This document shows positions 1 to 8,718 of a stretch of 64,000 nt of DNA, piece by piece. The notes beneath the pieces were generated by a model. That model ran no database searches and was not told the DNA's origin. It saw only the letters and a list, made by a program, of their open reading frames with translations. The DNA comes from an uncultured Clostridia bacterium (GTDB taxonomy: Bacteria; Bacillota; Clostridia; Christensenellales; UBA1242), in the NCBI GenBank assembly GCA_944377365.1, contig CALWEQ010000005.1, positions 23,016 to 87,015 on the forward strand. Direction: 5' to 3'. Each line of letters begins with the position of its first letter. Position 1 is the stretch's first letter. Both the position numbers and the translations under genes were made by a program.

Positions 1-497
1 CTTTTTATTAATTTCGTTTGACAAGTAATAATAGAAAACTCTGCGGACAAATTTCTGCCTTTCTTGCCGATTGGATCTATCATTTTGACATCATCAACAA
101 AATATCCTAAAGATGAAGAACTTACAATCTCTACTTCTGGAGATTTAATTTTCTCTAATACCTGTGCGTTAAGTAGATCCAAATCATTTTTTGTAACTTT
201 TCCCAACCCCTCTACATTTATTGAAGATGATGCGAGTTGAACGTTGGTCATTTCAGCTGGCAATGCAACAAAGATTTTTTTGTAATATTTATTTCTAACA
301 AAATCAATAGAATTAAAAAGGTCAAACATTACTGGCGCCAACTTTGACGGCTCAACAAATTCTCCTTGATAATATCCGTCATAATTTTTTACCGCCAGAT
401 CCTTTACAAACAAAGAATTATTCAGCCCAGGCCTAGCAACTATAACCCTAAGCTGTGATGATCCTACTTCTAAAACTACAACTTGTTTTGTTTTCAT
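1..497 (-). CDS. ftsA: Cell division protein FtsA, N-terminal part (cut by window edge)
   Basis: An open frame runs from an ATG at 497 off the left edge, giving about 165 residues. It begins with an actin-fold phosphate-1 type motif (LEVGSSQLRVIV), followed by a GEFVEP-like segment. The later segment VDDVKMIDPIGKKGRNL matches the FtsA-specific 1C (SHS2-like) region. FtsA is the actin-like membrane tether for FtsZ at the division ring. An AGGTG ribosome site sits just upstream, and the gene lies directly downstream of ftsQ, as in many Bacillota. The ATP-binding core and the C-terminal amphipathic helix are outside the window. A PilM-type relative is possible but the dcw context makes FtsA much more likely. 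Confidence 0.82.
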   Translation of the reverse strand, partial: MKTKQVVVLEVGSSQLRVIVARPGLNNSLFVKDLAVKNYDGYYQGEFVEPSKLAPVMFDLFNSIDFVRNKYYKKIFVALPAEMTNVQLASSSINVEGLGKVTKNDLDLLNAQVLEKIKSPEVEIVSSSSLGYFVDDVKMIDPIGKKGRNLSAEFSIITCQTKLIK

Positions 498-513
498 TTG
501 TTCACCTGCTTTT

Positions 514-542
514 ATTTTAAACTATAAATATTAATTTGTCAA
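514..542 (-). promoter_or_regulatory. Sigma-A-type promoter for ftsA
   Basis: On the minus strand TTGACA (542-537) is followed by a 17-bp spacer and TAAAAT (519-514), ending about 17 bp before the ftsA start codon. This gives ftsA (and presumably ftsZ) its own promoter separate from the murA-ftsQ transcript. The match is to the consensus only. Confidence 0.65.
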
Positions 543-579
543 ACAAAATTTATAAATATTTATTTTTTTGCATACATTT

Positions 580-1392
580 TCATATGCTCACTTTTTCACC
601 TTGATATGTTAAATAAAAATAACATGTTTGTCCCTGTTGAGCAGAACCAATATAATTGTTTATGTGAATTTGGCTTGATTTTACGACATCTTCGTCAAGC
701 ACGTTTGTTAAAGAATAAATTTCGCCTAGCACAGCATAAAATTTTGCAAGTTTGTCTTCTAATAGGTATGAATAATTGTGTAAAAACACTTCTCTGCCAG
801 AATATAAAGTCAGTTTCAAGCCCATTTCATTTGTATGATATATTTCATTTTCACTTTGAAAAAACTCAACACTTTTAAAAGTCGACAGGGCTTGCTCAGG
901 CGTCCTGTTGTTCGACAAAACAGCGTCGTAAAATTCTTTTAATCCTTCGATTTCTGCAAAATCACCTACCGATAAATTAAATTCGCCATCCAACGAGATC
1001 AGACCGTCAGCACTATCACAATCTTCTAAAACTTTTAAATCTTTGTCAAGTTTTAAAAATGAGTCACCACTTTTTATAGCATAAAACCCCGTTCTCTCTG
1101 CCAAATGAAAAACTAATGTGTAAGGAAATTTTGTTTCAATATTTATTACTTCCATGTATGGATAACTTTTTTCAAGCTTGTCCGTGATTTCTTTCTTGTT
1201 TAAAAACATAATATTTTGACCTTTGCTTAAATTTGATGTTTTTAAAATTTCTTCTGATGTATAAGTGTTTTCAGCGCTTGTCCGCATATCTATTTCAACT
1301 TTTTGAACTGTAAAAAGAGTGAATGACAAAATTATAATAGTTATGACTACCACTAAAACACAGCTTAAAGCGATTATCCACTTTTTTTTCAA
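580..1392 (-). CDS. ftsQ: Cell division protein FtsQ/DivIB
   Basis: This 270-residue bitopic membrane protein has a short Lys-rich cytoplasmic start, one transmembrane helix at about residues 5-28, then a POTRA-type domain (from about VQKVEI at residue 29) and an extracytoplasmic beta domain. FtsQ/DivIB bridges FtsL and FtsB within the divisome. The first codon is TTG (1392-1390), and its last two bases are the first two of the murA stop codon TGA, an arrangement that suggests translational coupling; AAAGGGTGG precedes it. Sequence conservation in this family is low, so the call rests on length, topology, the POTRA segment and its position between murA and ftsA. Confidence 0.85.
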   Translation of the reverse strand: MKKKWIIALSCVLVVVITIIILSFTLFTVQKVEIDMRTSAENTYTSEEILKTSNLSKGQNIMFLNKKEITDKLEKSYPYMEVINIETKFPYTLVFHLAERTGFYAIKSGDSFLKLDKDLKVLEDCDSADGLISLDGEFNLSVGDFAEIEGLKEFYDAVLSNNRTPEQALSTFKSVEFFQSENEIYHTNEMGLKLTLYSGREVFLHNYSYLLEDKLAKFYAVLGEIYSLTNVLDEDVVKSSQIHINNYIGSAQQGQTCYFYLTYQGEKVSI

Positions 1393-2645
1393 TCTTCCAC
1401 CCTTTCTATATCTGCGCCTAAAACGGACAGTTCTTTTTCTATTTGATGATATCCTCTGTCGACGTGTTTAGATCCTGAAACCGTTGTATATCCTTCTGCC
1501 ACCAAACCCGCAAGTATTAAAGATGCAGTTCCTCTTAGTTCCATTCCACTCACAGAAGCTCCATAAAGTTTATCAACGCCTCGAACAAAAGCAACCCTAT
1601 CTTTTATATGTACGTCTGCTCCCATCTTAACAAGTTCTGGCACATGTTTAAACCTTGATTCAAAAACATTTTCGCAAACCATACTGCTTCCCTTACTTAT
1701 GGTTTGTAAGGCAAGAATTTGAGCCTGCAAATCGGTTGGCAGACCAGGATAAACAGAGGTTTCGATTTTCCCCAAAGACAAAGGCTTTCCATCTGCTTGC
1801 ACCCTAATTTTATCACCTTTAGCATAAATCTTGCAAGCAGTTTTATCTAGTTTGTCTATCAATGACGCGAGATGCTCTGCTTTTACCCCTTTAAATGTAA
1901 CATCACCGCCACACATCGCAGTTGCAATAATGTAAGTGCCCGCCACAATTCTATCTTTAATAGGGTCATAATCGCCCCCTGTCAGTCTTTCTACCCCCCT
2001 AATTATTATTTTACCCGTCCCAGCGCCAGAAACTTTTGCGCCTAGCTTTATCAAAAAGTTTTGCAAATCGACAATCTCAGGCTCACGCGCAGGGTTTAAA
2101 ATTTGAGTTTCTCCTTTAAGAAACACGCTTGCCATCATCAAACTTTCAGTTGCTCCAACACTTGGAAAATCCAAAACAATTTGACCCGCACTCATCTGTG
2201 AGGCATCACAATAGATGTAGCCATGCCTTTCACTCACTTTAACACCGAGTTTTCTAAACCCAGCCAAATGAATATCAATAGGCCTTGCCCCTATCTCACA
2301 CCCACCGGGATAAGCTACTCTTGCCTTTTTAAATCTGCCTAAAATCGGCCCAAGCATAAAAATAGAGGAGCGCACTTGTGAAGCCAATTCGCTTTCAATG
2401 TTCCAAGAAGAAATTGTTGATGGATCTACAACCAAATCAAAACCTTCTTTGTTTATGTTTGCTCCCAAACATTCTAATATTTTGCACATGCTCTCTGTGT
2501 CTGAATAATAAGGATAATTATGTAAAACAATTTTATCATCACAAAGCACGCATGCTGCCAGTATCGGCAAATACGCATTTTTGGCAGCCGTAATGTTTAA
2601 CTCACCAAAGAGTTTACGCCCGCCATGAATTAAAAACCTAGCCAT
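1389..2645 (-). CDS. murA: UDP-N-acetylglucosamine 1-carboxyvinyltransferase MurA
   Basis: MurA transfers enolpyruvate from PEP to UDP-GlcNAc, the first committed cytoplasmic step of peptidoglycan synthesis. At 418 residues it has the usual family length. The N-terminal substrate-binding Lys-Asn pair is visible (TAAKNAYLPILAA), as is the catalytic cysteine loop PGGCEIGARPIDIH that reacts with PEP and fosfomycin. The cysteine form predicts fosfomycin sensitivity at the target level. The gene lies just upstream of ftsQ and overlaps it by 4 bp. In related clusters murG usually precedes it; here that place is taken by unrelated genes. Confidence 0.96.
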   Translation of the reverse strand: MARFLIHGGRKLFGELNITAAKNAYLPILAACVLCDDKIVLHNYPYYSDTESMCKILECLGANINKEGFDLVVDPSTISSWNIESELASQVRSSIFMLGPILGRFKKARVAYPGGCEIGARPIDIHLAGFRKLGVKVSERHGYIYCDASQMSAGQIVLDFPSVGATESLMMASVFLKGETQILNPAREPEIVDLQNFLIKLGAKVSGAGTGKIIIRGVERLTGGDYDPIKDRIVAGTYIIATAMCGGDVTFKGVKAEHLASLIDKLDKTACKIYAKGDKIRVQADGKPLSLGKIETSVYPGLPTDLQAQILALQTISKGSSMVCENVFESRFKHVPELVKMGADVHIKDRVAFVRGVDKLYGASVSGMELRGTASLILAGLVAEGYTTVSGSKHVDRGYHQIEKELSVLGADIERVED

Positions 2646-2795
2646 CTTTTCCTCTTTTGAATTACTTTTTTACTCACAATCTATTGTATGTAAATATAAG
2701 ATAGTTGGTTCTTTTAAATAAGAAATTCTGTTAAAAACAAAGGCTTTTAAATTACTAATGTCAAAGTTTGAGATTTTAAAAAATTATGCTTTAAT

Positions 2796-3581
2796 TTATT
2801 TATTAACTGAAAATTTAGATATGCTCTCTTTAACTTTCTTTTCGGCAAATTTTAAAATTTTATCATTATTCGCCACAATAAAATATTCAACGCCCTTCAA
2901 TTTTTTGTTTACAGTCGGCAAATTGTTCTCTTGGCACATCAGCATACCTGGCATTAAATCCCACTCGCTAATTTTGTGTTTAACAACTATATACGCACCA
3001 AACCCTTTGCGCAGTATATTTGCAAATCCCCAGCATGAACATCCCATCATACGAATATTTAAAATATTTTTATTTAACTCAGACATAAAAAACAATATAA
3101 TTTCTTTTAAATTATCATTATGAGGCAAAGACGGAATATCGATGAGCGCTTGCCTTAAATCAATGTCTTTTTGGGTAACAACTTTCTTACCATTTAGCAA
3201 AACCCCATCACCCCTTATGCACGTGTAAAGCTCATCGTAATATGGCAAATAAATCATTGAAAACTTGGTTTCACCTTCATTAAAAAAAGCTAATTGAATG
3301 CCACATTCTTTAAAACCATTAGCGTAATTATGCGTTCCATCAATAGGGTCAATTACCCACGTTCTATCTTCTAGTTTTGCATCATTACATGTTTCTTCGC
3401 TCAAGATATTATCATTAGGAAAATGTTTTTTAATAACGCTAATAAAATATTTCTCACATTGCAAATCATTGTCTGTAAAATAATCGAAATCTGCTTTAAA
3501 ATTAATATTTTTACTGCCCTTCAAAAAAATCTTTTTCCCTGCAAATTTAATTGCCTTTTTAATAATATTAAATTCTTTCAT
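2796..3581 (-). CDS. Inositol monophosphatase family protein
   Basis: This is a 261-residue member of the Mg-dependent, lithium-sensitive phosphatase superfamily (IMPase/SuhB/CysQ/FBPase type). The metal-binding motifs are present: a SEE triplet (ILSEETC), the signature WVIDPIDGTHNY, and the C-terminal ISEWDLMPG segment that supplies another metal ligand. The substrate cannot be read from sequence; inositol phosphate, a sugar phosphate or PAP are all possible. It starts after a GGGAG site. The gene is AT-rich and sits with the HD and HAD genes in the place where murG is usually found, so it looks like an acquired passenger in the cell-wall cluster. Confidence 0.85.
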   Translation of the reverse strand: MKEFNIIKKAIKFAGKKIFLKGSKNINFKADFDYFTDNDLQCEKYFISVIKKHFPNDNILSEETCNDAKLEDRTWVIDPIDGTHNYANGFKECGIQLAFFNEGETKFSMIYLPYYDELYTCIRGDGVLLNGKKVVTQKDIDLRQALIDIPSLPHNDNLKEIILFFMSELNKNILNIRMMGCSCWGFANILRKGFGAYIVVKHKISEWDLMPGMLMCQENNLPTVNKKLKGVEYFIVANNDKILKFAEKKVKESISKFSVNK

Positions 3582-3825
3582 AACCTACTCCCAGCATATA
3601 TTAACACAAATTAAATTTTACAACAAATCTTTAAATTAAAGATATAAATCAAATCATCTCTTCACCATAACTCCTTCAAGCTTTTATATCTCATTCTTTT
3701 AATTTTTTCTTCAATAAATGCTTGCTGGTATAACCCCGTTGCTGAAATTAAACCATCCAGCACGATTTACTTGCTCATAGTAAACTCACGCACCTTTTTA
3801 ATTTTATCTTGAAGATTTATTCATA
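3582..3825. other. Gene-poor AT-rich gap with a possible coding relic
   Basis: This 244-bp gap between the HD and inositol-phosphatase genes has no intact gene. On the minus strand, positions 3763-3662 read as 33 codons ending in a stop (LDGLISATGLYQQAF..., ending KSLKELW). An in-frame stop lies just upstream, and more protein-like codons (KKVREFTMSK) lie beyond it. I read this tentatively as a decayed gene fragment left by the rearrangement that brought in the neighbouring genes. I cannot identify its parent. Confidence 0.3.
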
Positions 3826-4395
3826 TTATTTTGTAACATAATTGTATAAAAATTTAATAAGATCAATCATTGCCTCATCATAGAGTTCTTTACTTTCATT
3901 TAAACATAAAATTTTATTTTTAAGATTTGGCAGTAACTTCATTATCTCATTTAATTTATAATCGTTTTTTAAACAATTTTTCCATCTATTTATTCCTAAA
4001 AAAGCAAGTTTGTCTGCATCTTTTAAAATTTTTCCTTCAATACTTTTGGGTTTCATATTCCATTTATGAAATCTTATAGCATTGTTACATTTTTTTACAA
4101 AATTTTTGTCATATTTCTCTTCTTTTAATACTTTTTCTAAAAGTTGTGAACTAAGAAGTTCATGCCCTTTATCTTGATGCAATCTTCCAACATCATGCCA
4201 AAATATTGAAATGACTAAACAATCTAAATCAGCTCCATAGTTGTTTTTGTCTATTATTTTTTGTGCAAAATCAAGTACATCAAGCGTGTGGCCATAACAA
4301 TGCTCAGGATCAGTTATTTTTTTTAATTGTGATATCGCCACTTTAATTACTTTTATATGTTTATTTTTAATATTTAAAAAATTAATGTTTCTCAT
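3826..4395 (-). CDS. HD-domain phosphohydrolase
   Basis: The product of about 189 residues carries the HD-superfamily metal site: HCYGHTLDV for the first histidine and IFWHDVGRLHQDKGHE for the HD pair plus the following His. Such proteins hydrolyse phosphoester bonds in nucleotides; the substrate is unknown here. The frame opens at 4431 with TTG, but the ATG at 4395 is preferred because a TTGATT-N17-TATAAT promoter ends only 7 bp upstream and neither candidate has a ribosome site. Its mRNA would be leaderless or nearly so. The gene is strongly AT-rich and Lys/Asn/Ile-rich, unlike the neighbouring mur genes, consistent with transfer. Confidence 0.8.
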   Translation of the reverse strand: MRNINFLNIKNKHIKVIKVAISQLKKITDPEHCYGHTLDVLDFAQKIIDKNNYGADLDCLVISIFWHDVGRLHQDKGHELLSSQLLEKVLKEEKYDKNFVKKCNNAIRFHKWNMKPKSIEGKILKDADKLAFLGINRWKNCLKNDYKLNEIMKLLPNLKNKILCLNESKELYDEAMIDLIKFLYNYVTK

Positions 4396-4402
4396 AATTT
4401 TA

Positions 4403-4431
4403 ATTATATCTTTATAATCAATAAAAATCAA
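4403..4431 (-). promoter_or_regulatory. Promoter giving a near-leaderless HD-gene transcript
   Basis: TTGATT (4431-4426), a 17-bp spacer and TATAAT (4408-4403) lie on the minus strand. Transcription would begin within a base or two of the ATG at 4395. The DNA here is very AT-rich, so a chance match is possible. Confidence 0.45.
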
Positions 4432-4443
4432 GTTTTTTTTGTT

Positions 4444-4578
4444 TTAATTCTTACTCTGCCTTAAAACATTCAAGCACACCCCAATCCCTGCCATAAACAT
4501 CATGACCGATGTCCCACCACTTGAAATGAATGGAAGTATCAACCCTGTTAAATAAATTGAGCCTGTCACAACAAGTTG
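4444..4578 (-). pseudogene. Detached copy of the ftsW 3' end
   Basis: Read on the minus strand, this segment encodes about 44 residues in one frame ending in TAA, including PFISSGGTSVMMFMAG and VCLNVLRQSKN. This is nearly the same as the last 45 residues of the intact FtsW at 5366-6466, with differences such as SIYLTG for SIPPTG and MAGIG for MAGVG. No start codon or upstream body remains, so it is a dead fragment. Together with the true ftsW end it brackets the HAD gene as imperfect direct repeats. It could be a scar of duplication-linked insertion or the remains of a second FtsW/SpoVE-type gene. Confidence 0.85.
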
Positions 4579-4615
4579 TTACACTATAAATTAGCAAAAT
4601 TTCTTTAAGTTAATT

Positions 4616-5260
4616 TCAAATTTTTATTAAATAATCTGAATTTTTAATCTTATCCTCATTCATTTTTGTTTCAATTCCTATTGTTTTCATTCCTAACTCA
4701 TGAGCTACATCAATGGTCGATGCCGAGTCCTCAAATATTACAATATCACAAAAGTCAACATCCTTAATATATTTTGAAAAATTTTCAAGAAAATATTTTT
4801 TCGATATTTTCATTTCAGGCAAGCAAAATATTCTTTGAAATTTATTAAGAATTTTTTTAGATTTTAAAACATCTTCTAATATCATTTTGCACTGATTGGA
4901 TAATATATAAAATTTTTTTTGCTTGTTCTTCAATTTTTCAATCTCAAAAAAATAATCAAAAATCTCAACTTTATTATCTAGCAACAAATCTCGGGCCACA
5001 ATTTGCTTTTTTAGTACAACATCATTTATATCAAAATCCACACCATTCTCTTCCTTAAACAAATTATAAATCTCCTCGTCGTTTTTCCCTAAATACTTTT
5101 GAAAACTAATGTTATCTAAACGAACTTCTCTCTTCAAAATTGAAGACATAATCATGTTATGAGCATTAATATGATAAGGCTCCGAATCTATCAAAGTCCC
5201 GTCAAAATCAAATATAAAACATTTGCAATTTTTTAATATTTCCAACATTTGTTTATCCAT
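4616..5260 (-). CDS. HAD-superfamily hydrolase (beta-phosphoglucomutase-like)
   Basis: About 214 residues of haloacid dehalogenase fold. Motif I is FIFDFDGTLIDSEPYH with both nucleophile and acid/base Asp; motif II is the Ser in YILSN; a motif III Lys is plausible near KISKKYF; motif IV is IVIFEDSASTIDVAH. The helical cap between motifs I and II places it in subfamily I, like phosphoglycolate phosphatase or beta-phosphoglucomutase. The substrate is unknown. The ATG at 5260 after GGTGAG is preferred over an in-frame GTG at 5269. It is bracketed by the intact ftsW 3' end and its detached copy, so it probably arrived in the same event as that duplication. Confidence 0.8.
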   Translation of the reverse strand: MDKQMLEILKNCKCFIFDFDGTLIDSEPYHINAHNMIMSSILKREVRLDNISFQKYLGKNDEEIYNLFKEENGVDFDINDVVLKKQIVARDLLLDNKVEIFDYFFEIEKLKNKQKKFYILSNQCKMILEDVLKSKKILNKFQRIFCLPEMKISKKYFLENFSKYIKDVDFCDIVIFEDSASTIDVAHELGMKTIGIETKMNEDKIKNSDYLIKI

Positions 5261-5365
5261 AAATCTCACCAGTCCGAATCAATAATATCCATGGTTTTTT
5301 TAGTATATCACAGTAATAAAAAAAAGCATACAATTTGAAAACAATTTGTGTACATTTACTTTTTA

Positions 5366-6466
5366 TTAAATATTATTCTTATTACTCTGCCAAAGCACAT
5401 TCAAGCACACCCCAACACCTGCCATAAACATCATAACCGATGTTCCACCACTTGAAATAAATGGTAGTGGCAACCCCGTTGGCGGGATTGAGCCTGTTAC
5501 GACTGCAATGTTTAAAAGTGTTTGAATGGCAATAACAAAGCCTACACCTGCCGCCAAAAGCGCCCCAAAACGATCAGGTGCATTTAGCGCTATTTTAATT
5601 AATAAAATTATCAAAGCTAAAAACACTAATATTAAAGTGATGCAACCAATTAACCCTAATTCTTCACCAATAATCGAAAAAATAAAGTCGGATTCTGCAA
5701 AAGGTAAAAACAAGTATTTTTGTCTAGAATTAAAAAGCCCAACCCCAAACCAACCACCAGAGCCAAGTCCATACAAAGATTGAATAAGCTGAAATCCTTC
5801 ACCTTGTGGCGACGCCCAAGGATTGATAAAAGCGAAAAGTCTTTTTAATCTGTATGGTTCTGTTGCAATCAAGATCGGAACCAATGCACCTGCTGGAATA
5901 GAAAACATAATGGTATGTTTTTTGCTTATGCCCCCAATAATCAGCAAAAACAATGTGGTAAATGCCAAACACATAGTAACCGACATGCTCGGTTCTAACA
6001 TAACAAGCGCACAAAAAACAAGCGCAACAAAGACCACCGGCAAAAGCCCTTTTAACGTTTTAATTTTGTCGTGATTTTCTGATAGATAGGCACTTGCAAA
6101 GATTATTAATGCAAACTTAGCAATTTCTGAAGGCTGAATAGATATGCCAAAAATTGAAACCCACCTTTTAGCCCCGTAATTTTCGACGCCAATACCAGGA
6201 ATAAAAACTAAAACCAAAAGAATGACTGTGATTAAAACCAGCCACCATTTAAATTTTTTAAGTTTGTGATAATCAAAAAAAGATAGAGCGATCATTAAGG
6301 CGAAGCCTAAAACCACACCAAAGATTTGCTTATACAAGAAAAACGCGTCGTTGCCGTAATGGTAATTTGCTGAATAACAACTTGCAGAGTAAACCATTAT
6401 GCAACCGAAAATGCTCAATCCTAAAACAATAAAAACAACAAGGAAATAATTGCTTTTAGTTTTCAT
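5366..6466 (-). CDS. ftsW: Peptidoglycan glycosyltransferase FtsW (SEDS family)
   Basis: At 366 residues with about ten predicted membrane helices, this is a SEDS-family protein that polymerises lipid II at the septum with a class B PBP. Family marks include VYSAS near the start, GAKRWVSIFGISIQPSEIAKFALI with the conserved QPSE, the large loop containing AESDFIFSIIGEELGLIG with the key acidic residues, and LPFISSGGTS near the C terminus. SpoVE cannot be excluded, but the position next to murD favours the vegetative protein. The start overlaps the murD end by 11 bp. Its 3' end is duplicated at 4444-4578. Confidence 0.93.
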   Translation of the reverse strand: MKTKSNYFLVVFIVLGLSIFGCIMVYSASCYSANYHYGNDAFFLYKQIFGVVLGFALMIALSFFDYHKLKKFKWWLVLITVILLVLVFIPGIGVENYGAKRWVSIFGISIQPSEIAKFALIIFASAYLSENHDKIKTLKGLLPVVFVALVFCALVMLEPSMSVTMCLAFTTLFLLIIGGISKKHTIMFSIPAGALVPILIATEPYRLKRLFAFINPWASPQGEGFQLIQSLYGLGSGGWFGVGLFNSRQKYLFLPFAESDFIFSIIGEELGLIGCITLILVFLALIILLIKIALNAPDRFGALLAAGVGFVIAIQTLLNIAVVTGSIPPTGLPLPFISSGGTSVMMFMAGVGVCLNVLWQSNKNNI

Positions 6467-7748
6467 TCACTAGCTCCGTAAATATCTGTCCACGAACGGC
6501 ATATGATGAAAACTCATCAAAACTTGCACACCCTGGTGACAAAAGCACAACATCGCCGTTTTTCGCCTCCTCCTTTGCACACAAAACGGCTTCTTGCATA
6601 GTTGTAAAATTTTCGGCGCAATAATTAAATTTTGAAGCAACGTTAAAGATTTCTTCTCCTGCTTCACCAAAACAATAGCATTTTTTTATTGTAGGATTTT
6701 GAGAAAAAAGCTTTTCAAAATTTAGGCCTTTATTTTGTCCCCCTAAAAGCAATAACAAATTTTTTGCATTTAAACTTTCTATCGCCATTTGCACGCATGC
6801 AATGTTTGTCGCTTTTGAGTCATCGACAAATATTACTCCATTCTTTTGACCAACATAGCTCAACCTGTGAGGCGCTGGCATAAAACTTGCAATCGCCTCT
6901 GCTATAATTTTAGGTTTGATTTTAAATTGCGAAGCCATTGCTACCGTTGCCATAACGTTTTGATAGTTCTTTATGCCCAAAAGTGGCACTTGACTTAAAG
7001 ATATAACTCTTGTTTTGCCGAGATAAATACTTCCATTTTTGATATAAACACCTTTTTTTAATGGATTTAATGAAAAAAAACAAAGTTTTTTAGGTAATTT
7101 TAGTTTCATGACGTATTCGTCATCTAAATTTACAACACCAACCTGTGAAGATTTGTAATTTTGAAAAATCTTATTTTTTACTTTTAGGTATTCTTCAAAC
7201 GAACCATGCCTGTCTATATGATCCTCTTGCAAATTTAATACGCAAGCAAGCTCTGGCGAGAAAGCCTTTGATGTTTCCAACTGAAAATTAGAAACTTCGC
7301 AAACAATAAAACTTTTTTTTGTCGTTTTTCTTGCAATGGCGCTTATTGGCAAGCCTATATTTCCACAAACAAAAGTCTCTTTACCTGCTCTTTCAAAAAT
7401 TTTACCAAGCAAACTTGTGGCCGTCGTTTTACCATTCGTGCCTGTTATAGCCAAAATGTGTCCTTTGCAAAATTGACTACCTAAATCGAGTTCACTTATA
7501 ACAGGGATTTTCTTTGCAAGAAAGTTAGACAAAATGCTATTGCCTCTAACCATTACGCCTGGGCTTACAACCACTAAATCATAATTATTTAAAAGAGGTT
7601 GGTCGTCAAAGCAAAACAAACCCCTATCTCTTTTTTCGTCATCATAAATGCTCACACATGCACCTAAGCTGTGAAGAAGCTTGCCTGCAGCCTGACCACT
7701 TCTGCCCAGACCATAGACAAGCACCCTTTTGCCTTTAAAATTTTTCAT
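6456..7748 (-). CDS. murD: UDP-N-acetylmuramoylalanine--D-glutamate ligase MurD
   Basis: MurD adds D-glutamate to UDP-MurNAc-L-Ala in the cytoplasm using ATP. The 430-residue product shows the N-terminal Rossmann-like UDP-binding domain (VLVYGLGRSGQAA), the P-loop ITGTNGKTTATSLL, HIDRHGSFEEYLKVK, the domain-linking PHRLSYV, and VFVDDSKATNIA. The frame extends to 7802, but the ATG at 7748 is chosen: it has AGAGG just upstream and leaves a 13-bp gap after mraY instead of overlapping it. The 3' end overlaps ftsW by 11 bp. Confidence 0.95.
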   Translation of the reverse strand: MKNFKGKRVLVYGLGRSGQAAGKLLHSLGACVSIYDDEKRDRGLFCFDDQPLLNNYDLVVVSPGVMVRGNSILSNFLAKKIPVISELDLGSQFCKGHILAITGTNGKTTATSLLGKIFERAGKETFVCGNIGLPISAIARKTTKKSFIVCEVSNFQLETSKAFSPELACVLNLQEDHIDRHGSFEEYLKVKNKIFQNYKSSQVGVVNLDDEYVMKLKLPKKLCFFSLNPLKKGVYIKNGSIYLGKTRVISLSQVPLLGIKNYQNVMATVAMASQFKIKPKIIAEAIASFMPAPHRLSYVGQKNGVIFVDDSKATNIACVQMAIESLNAKNLLLLLGGQNKGLNFEKLFSQNPTIKKCYCFGEAGEEIFNVASKFNYCAENFTTMQEAVLCAKEEAKNGDVVLLSPGCASFDEFSSYAVRGQIFTELVNEN

Positions 7749-7761
7749 AAAAACCTCTTTG

Positions 7762-8718
7762 TTAGAAGTATAACTCCATAAAAAGACAGCTTGCGCAAAC
7801 AAGGCTTGTCACAATTATATATATTGTAACAATTCGGTTTTCATGCACTCCTTTTTTTTCAAAATGATGATGAAGAGGTGCCATTAAAAAGACTCTTTTT
7901 TTAGTTTTTTTATAGTAAACAACCTGTATGATGTCGCTTAAAGCAGAGAGGACAAACATTATTCCCATAAGTGGCAAATAAAGGGCTTTCCCGGAAAAGA
8001 GCGCCAAACATGAAATAAATCCACCAAGCGCCAACGACCCTGTGTCGCCCATAAAAATTTTTGCGGGATATGTGTTGAACGCAAGAAAAGCTAAAATTCC
8101 CCCACAAACAGCAAAAGACGAAAGTGCCAAATTGTCAAACCCACTTATTGCCAAAATAGCACCAAAAAACAACAAATAAATTAAACTAACCCCTCCTGCT
8201 AGTCCGTCAAGACCATCTGTCAAGTTTACGCTGTTTACTGTCGCTAAAAAAACAAAAATTGCAAAAGGGATAATTCCCCAGCCTAGATTTATGCTTAGTC
8301 CAAAAAAGTCTAAGCTTGTCCCAACTCGATAATATATCAAAAAGGCAATCATAATTGCAATAGTAAATTGACCTATGAGTTTTTGATAAGGTTTTAAGCC
8401 TTCGTTTTGGTGAAAATGGATTTTAATAAAATCATCTAAAAAACCAAGCAAACCAAATGCGACCATGACTAGCAAGCTTGTCCATGCAAAAAAGCTGTCC
8501 TGCCATAGAACGACTGAGCAACTTGCCAAACTTGCAAATATGAAAATGATACCACCCATAGTCGGAGTTCCAGATTTTGACGAATGACTTTCAACATAAT
8601 GCAAAACAGTTTGTCCCAACTTGTGCTTGCGACAAACGGATATCACAAATGGAGCTATCAAAAGCCCCACTAAAGTAGCACAAACGAAAACAATTAATAT
8701 TTTTAAGCTTAAATTCAC
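7762..8718 (-). CDS. mraY: Phospho-N-acetylmuramoyl-pentapeptide transferase MraY
   Basis: MraY moves phospho-MurNAc-pentapeptide from UDP to undecaprenyl phosphate, making lipid I at the inner face of the membrane. This 318-residue polytopic protein has GTPTMGG, FLDDFIKI with the adjacent catalytic aspartates, NLTDGLDGLA, the magnesium-site loop FMGDTGSLALGG, and the HHHFEKKG histidine motif near the end. It starts with GTG at 8718, overlapping the murE stop as GTGA, with GGTG upstream. It lies between murE and murD in the usual order. Confidence 0.96.
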   Translation of the reverse strand: MNLSLKILIVFVCATLVGLLIAPFVISVCRKHKLGQTVLHYVESHSSKSGTPTMGGIIFIFASLASCSVVLWQDSFFAWTSLLVMVAFGLLGFLDDFIKIHFHQNEGLKPYQKLIGQFTIAIMIAFLIYYRVGTSLDFFGLSINLGWGIIPFAIFVFLATVNSVNLTDGLDGLAGGVSLIYLLFFGAILAISGFDNLALSSFAVCGGILAFLAFNTYPAKIFMGDTGSLALGGFISCLALFSGKALYLPLMGIMFVLSALSDIIQVVYYKKTKKRVFLMAPLHHHFEKKGVHENRIVTIYIIVTSLVCASCLFMELYF

